From positions 1-18,922 of the forward strand of contig JBBRXC010000019.1 of NCBI GenBank assembly GCA_038248745.1: a stretch of DNA of 18,922 nucleotides, read 5' to 3'. Under the pieces are notes generated by a model, which had not been told where the DNA came from, searched no databases, and was given only the letters and a program-made list of their open reading frames with translations. Shown here one piece after another: positions 16,195 through 18,922 of the stretch (the stretch's first letter is position 1; each line of letters starts with the position of its first letter). This DNA comes from JAENWH01 sp038248745. Lineage in GTDB: Bacteria > Bacillota > Clostridia > Peptostreptococcales > Anaerovoracaceae. The position numbers and the translations under genes were made by a program.

Positions 16195-16246
16195 ACAGCC
16201 AAACCAATTAAACCGATTCTGTCCAGGTCCGACTTGGTTTGGCTGT
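16195..16246. repeat. 13-bp stem hairpin between ord and ortA
   Basis: ACAGCCAAACCAA (16195-16207) is exactly complementary to TTGGTTTGGCTGT (16234-16246), with a 26-base loop. On the transcribed strand no T-run follows; TGATTAACAGGAG leads straight to the ortA ribosome binding site. It therefore looks like an mRNA-stabilising or processing stem, or an attenuator of ortA translation, rather than a terminator. Confidence 0.8.
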
Positions 16247-16264
16247 ATTAGTAGTATTATTTTC

Positions 16265-17323
16265 TTATTTCACAATTTTGGCTTCTGGATCAATCATGTT
16301 TCTCATGTCTCCCATAATAGCTCTTGGAACCGGCAGATCAATCATTGTCTTTAGACCTGGTCTGGCATTAATAATATGAGGAATCATATTCACACACATT
16401 GCAATTGTACCAATACCTCCTGGTACTTCAGGAGAATTTACCATATTGATATTAGGGGTTCCCTTTATTATAACATAGTCCCCAGTTTGAATGCCAACCT
16501 GTTCAGGTTCAATCTGCTGTGGATGGTCCATTTCGATTTTCAGTTCTCCGTTAACATATCCAAACCCCTTCATTGCGCATCCAGCAACATCGCCAGCCTT
16601 AGCAAATCCATATGGTGATTTTCTATCTACGTCCGTCATAATTGGTTCCATCGATTGAGTTACTTTCTCAACATCCCAGCCAATGGCATCTGCAATCATA
16701 CCAATGGATTCATGAAAACCAACGTGTCCGGAAAGATGCCCAGTTTTAACACCCTCCAAGAATTCTTCCTTTGTGATGCCAATTCCCTGTTCTTCCATAA
16801 CAACTGGTCCGAATGGGGACAAACTGTTCACTCGTCTTGCGGTAATATGTTCAACTTCTTCACAACATCCTGTCATCAAGACAACCAATAGATCCATAAT
16901 AAGTCCTGGATTGATTCCAGTTCCTAAAATTGAAACACCGTTGGCTTTTGCTATTTCATCCAGCATTTTTGCTTCTTCTGGAGACTGTGCCTTTGGATAA
17001 GCCATCTCTTCAGCCGAGGACACAACATTTATTTTTCTTTCTAACACAAACTTCAGTCTTTCAAAAGCCTTCTTCGTATATGAATCTGTGCAAGTCAGCA
17101 CAACATCTGCAGCGCCTTCCTTAATGACATCTTCAGGCGTTCCAATGATTATATCTGGTCTGCTTCCCTTTTCAGTCTTGATGTAATCATACATGCTTTT
17201 GCCAACTTTGTCCCCTCTGCCAACAGCACCAACAATATCAACACCTTTTTTCTTTAACAGCATATCCGCCATTCCGCTTCCCATGGCCCCAAGTCCCCAA
17301 ATGATTACTTTTACATTTTCCAT
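16265..17323 (-). CDS. ord: 2,4-diaminopentanoate dehydrogenase
   Basis: The protein has 352 residues. It oxidatively deaminates 2,4-diaminopentanoate to 2-amino-4-oxopentanoate with NAD(P)+, linking the mutase to the thiolase. The N-terminus MENVKVIIWGLGAMGSGMA holds the Rossmann glycine motif GLGAMG (residues 10-15); later segments (VLTCTDSY, GTGINPGLIMD, GGIGTIAMCVNMIP) fit the dihydrodipicolinate-reductase-like fold of Ord. I place the start at 17323, where AAAGGAG lies 7 bases upstream. An in-frame ATG at 17347 adds MEKKRRKI but has no ribosome binding site and would translate the site itself. It is the first gene of the ornithine operon, behind a sigma-54 promoter. Confidence 0.95.
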   Translation of the reverse strand: MENVKVIIWGLGAMGSGMADMLLKKKGVDIVGAVGRGDKVGKSMYDYIKTEKGSRPDIIIGTPEDVIKEGAADVVLTCTDSYTKKAFERLKFVLERKINVVSSAEEMAYPKAQSPEEAKMLDEIAKANGVSILGTGINPGLIMDLLVVLMTGCCEEVEHITARRVNSLSPFGPVVMEEQGIGITKEEFLEGVKTGHLSGHVGFHESIGMIADAIGWDVEKVTQSMEPIMTDVDRKSPYGFAKAGDVAGCAMKGFGYVNGELKIEMDHPQQIEPEQVGIQTGDYVIIKGTPNINMVNSPEVPGGIGTIAMCVNMIPHIINARPGLKTMIDLPVPRAIMGDMRNMIDPEAKIVK

Positions 17324-17330
17324 AATCTTT

Positions 17331-17337
17331 CTCCTTT
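17331..17337 (-). promoter_or_regulatory. Ribosome binding site deciding the ord start
   Basis: AAAGGAG on the minus strand lies 7 bases before ATG 17323. It falls inside the longer alternative reading frame, which argues for the shorter start. Confidence 0.8.
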
Positions 17338-17376
17338 TCTTTTCCATATGATTCTACTTTAGATTTTTAAAATGCT

Positions 17377-17393
17377 AACCTTACTGGAAGGTT
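17377..17393. repeat. Small hairpin in the ord leader
   Basis: AACCTT and AAGGTT form a 6-bp stem around a 5-base loop, in the roughly 85-base untranslated leader between the sigma-54 promoter and ord. It has no T-run and no riboswitch-like complexity. Confidence 0.55.
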
Positions 17394-17416
17394 GTTTTCG
17401 TTGTACTATTATTATG

Positions 17417-17432
17417 AGCAATTTTCATGCCA
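17417..17432 (-). promoter_or_regulatory. Sigma-54 (-24/-12) promoter of the ornithine operon
   Basis: The minus strand reads TGGCATGAAAATTGCT. The -24 GG and -12 GC are separated by exactly 10 bases, and the surrounding bases match the consensus TGGCAC-N5-TTGCW with one change. The predicted start of transcription is near 17407, giving a leader of about 84 bases to ord. A sigma-54 activator gene lies directly upstream and twin inverted repeats sit at enhancer distance. Confidence 0.88.
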
Positions 17433-17448
17433 AGTCGTTCCAAAAGAA

Positions 17449-17474
17449 GAAACAGCCTCCTATCAGGCTGTTTC
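17449..17474 (-). terminator. Intrinsic terminator of the sigma-54 activator gene
   Basis: GAAACAGCCT and AGGCTGTTTC form a perfect 10-bp stem with a 6-base loop. On the minus strand it is followed by TTCTTTT. It lies upstream of the ord promoter, so it separates the activator transcript from the ornithine operon. Confidence 0.8.
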
Positions 17475-17558
17475 ACTACAAATATATTCTTTTTTCATGT
17501 ATTTATGTCTTTTATCTGATTTTTAGCTTAGATTTATGCAAGAGTTCCTCTGATTGGT

Positions 17559-17594
17559 GCAAATATTTTTGCTATTTCGCGCAAACAATTTTGC
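17559..17594. promoter_or_regulatory. Twin upstream activator sites for the sigma-54 activator
   Basis: GCAAATATTTTTGC (17559-17572) and GCAAACAATTTTGC (17581-17594) are both GCAAA-N4-TTTGC inverted repeats. Their centres are 22 bp apart, two helical turns, so both would face the same side of the DNA. They lie about 145 bp upstream of the -24 element, the usual enhancer range. The rest of the 17475-17637 gap is T-rich and shows nothing else I recognise. Binding by the activator encoded next door is inferred. Confidence 0.75.
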
Positions 17595-17637
17595 TTTTAT
17601 TTTTTTTTATAATGAGTTTATTTTTCAGGTTTATTTT

Positions 17638-18922
17638 TCAGAGTTGCTTTTTTAGCTTGTGCTGAAGTGTCTGCCGTTTTATTTTAAGCATTTCTGCAGC
17701 TTTTGTAATGTTTCCATTACTTGTAAGCATCGCCTCTTTAATCAAATTTCTTTCAATGTTTTCAAGCAGAGAATCCAGTCCATCCTCTAATTTAATATCA
17801 TCCAAAAGTTTTTTCCCACTGCCTCTTGTATTTATATTATTTATTTTAATGAGTCCCTCCGTTAAAACATGTTCCTTCTCAACCAGAGAAACAGCTGAAA
17901 TGATTATATTTTCCAGCTCTCTTACATTTCCTGGGAAATCATGAGTCATTAATAAATGTAAAGCTGCCTCAGACATCATCCAAACTTCTTTTCCTAGTTT
18001 TTCATTATGTTTTCGAATGAATTCATTGACTAAAACTGGGATATCCTCTTTTCTGTCTCTCAGTGGCGGAATATTCAAGTTAATGATATTCAGTCTGTAA
18101 TATAGGTCTTTTCGCAATCTTCCTTTTTCGATTAGTTCTCGTGGTTCCTCATTTACAGTAGCTATGATCCTTACATCAATGGGGATATCTTTTGACCCGC
18201 CGATTCTTCTGATGCAATCTTCCTGAAGCACTCTCAGTAGTTTTCCCTGCAGCTCGAAAGGCATGGCATTGATTTCATCCAGCAATAAAGTGCCCCCACT
18301 TGCCTGTTCAAAAAGACCCTGCCTGTCCAATGCACCAGTAAATCCTCCCTTTACCGTTCCAAAAAGCATACTCTCCAAAAGCGTTTCCGGTATTGCGGCA
18401 CAATTTTGAGCAAAAAACATTTTATCTTTTCTGTCGCTTTCAAAATGAATGCTCTGTGCCAAAATTTCCTTCCCTGTCCCGGTTTCTCCATAGATAAAAA
18501 CAGAGGAAGAACTTTTCGCCGCCATTTTGGCGGTTTCAATTATTTCTTTAAACCCTTCATTTTTACAAATAAGATCAGAAAACTTGTATCTCTTTATTTT
18601 TAATTCTTTAATCACTTTTGGCTCTGTTTTTTCTTTATGCATGTCAAGTATTTCATTTGAAAGGTTTTCAATATCAGTAATATCTTTAGACATTTCAATT
18701 GCTGCAATGACTTTTCCTGCTTGATCAAGTACGGGAACCGTAGTATTGATTGTTGTCACTTCTTTCCCATAATTATTTAAATAAGTTTGCCTTTTATTCA
18801 TTGTTGTAATATTTTTATACAAGGCTCTTGACAACGTACTTTCTTCTATTGGAATATGTGCGAAAACCTTTCTGAAGGATTTTCCAACCACATCTTCCCT
18901 AGGCGTTTTTTCCAATACAGCC
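17638..18922 (-). CDS. Sigma-54-dependent activator (PAS-AAA+-Fis HTH), N-terminus cut off by window edge
   Basis: The frame is open to the right edge; the TTG at 18915 reads as Leu inside a PAS domain, so the true start is outside the window. In the 425 residues from that codon, a PAS domain (1-85, EDVVGKSFRKVF...) comes first. The AAA+ domain follows with Walker A GETGTGKE (143-150), the sigma-54 contact loop GGFTGA (190-195, a variant of GAFTGA), Walker B LLLDE (210-214) and arginine fingers in GRLRKDLYYRL (265-275). A Fis-type helix-turn-helix ends the protein (NITKAAEMLKIKRQTLQHKL). The DEINAM and FGTVKG signatures resemble RocR-type activators of arginine/ornithine catabolism. It lies directly upstream of the ornithine operon and very probably activates it through 17559-17594 and 17417-17432. 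Confidence 0.93.
   Translation of the reverse strand, partial: AVLEKTPREDVVGKSFRKVFAHIPIEESTLSRALYKNITTMNKRQTYLNNYGKEVTTINTTVPVLDQAGKVIAAIEMSKDITDIENLSNEILDMHKEKTEPKVIKELKIKRYKFSDLICKNEGFKEIIETAKMAAKSSSSVFIYGETGTGKEILAQSIHFESDRKDKMFFAQNCAAIPETLLESMLFGTVKGGFTGALDRQGLFEQASGGTLLLDEINAMPFELQGKLLRVLQEDCIRRIGGSKDIPIDVRIIATVNEEPRELIEKGRLRKDLYYRLNIINLNIPPLRDRKEDIPVLVNEFIRKHNEKLGKEVWMMSEAALHLLMTHDFPGNVRELENIIISAVSLVEKEHVLTEGLIKINNINTRGSGKKLLDDIKLEDGLDSLLENIERNLIKEAMLTSNGNITKAAEMLKIKRQTLQHKLKKQL

Noticed and set aside
16195..16246. Terminator between ord and ortA
   Set aside because: The stem is strong but there is no T-run on the transcribed strand, and the pathway genes must be co-expressed.
17324..17347. 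Longer ord start at ATG 17347, adding eight residues
   Set aside because: It has no ribosome binding site, and the clear AAAGGAG for ATG 17323 lies inside the extension. Ord proteins typically begin close to the Rossmann motif, as in the shorter form.
17324..17407. Cobalamin or other riboswitch in the ord leader, given the B12-dependent mutase
   Set aside because: The leader is only about 84 bases, contains one 6-bp hairpin and lacks a B12-box-like segment.
18900..18922. TTG at 18915 as the activator start
   Set aside because: The frame stays open upstream to the edge and the codon falls inside a PAS domain, so it encodes an internal Leu of a truncated gene.

Overview
The window looks like chromosomal DNA of an AT-rich, amino-acid-fermenting (Stickland-type) anaerobe of the Clostridia. 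The main reason is an almost complete oxidative D-ornithine degradation operon (ord-ortA-ortB-oraS-oraE plus a GlmL-like protein), which I know from Clostridium sticklandii and its relatives. Strong purine-rich Shine-Dalgarno sites and sigma-A and sigma-54 promoter signatures fit a Firmicute.

Layout. Positions 1-931 (minus strand) hold the N-terminal part of a PucR-type regulator that runs off the left edge. Divergent from it, 1117-3944 (plus) encodes an ABC-2 export system: ATPase, permease and HlyD-like membrane fusion protein. It ends at a perfect 12-bp terminator stem that also serves the convergent minus-strand genes. Everything from there to the right edge is on the minus strand. Positions 8787-4005 form an operon of two paralogous YtcJ-type amidohydrolases and an NhaC-family transporter. 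Positions 10034-9120 encode a fused MsrA-MsrB methionine sulfoxide reductase followed by a terminator and a short tandem repeat. Positions 17323-10105 are the ornithine operon. Positions 18922-17638 are the C-terminal part of a PAS/AAA+/Fis-type sigma-54 activator.

How the parts work together. The activator gene is followed by two identical-half inverted repeats (GCAAA-N4-TTTGC, centres 22 bp apart), an intrinsic terminator, and a canonical -24/-12 promoter (TGGCAT-N5-TTGCT) 84-94 bp before ord. The inferred circuit is a PAS-sensing activator that binds the twin sites about 145 bp upstream and switches on the ornithine genes through sigma-54. OraS/OraE convert D-ornithine to 2,4-diaminopentanoate, Ord deaminates it oxidatively, and OrtA/OrtB cleave the product thiolytically to alanine and acetyl-CoA. 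The GlmL-like protein probably services the B12 mutase. No ornithine racemase lies in the window.

The most unusual feature is the intergenic stretch between oraE and the glmL-like gene. It is a 214-bp element with perfect 31-bp terminal inverted repeats that encloses a second, perfect 29-bp inverted repeat. The inner repeat carries four DnaA-box-like 9-mers, two of them perfect TTATCCACA. The element stops two bases from the glmL-like ribosome binding site.

All functional calls come from reading motifs by eye; no database search was run.
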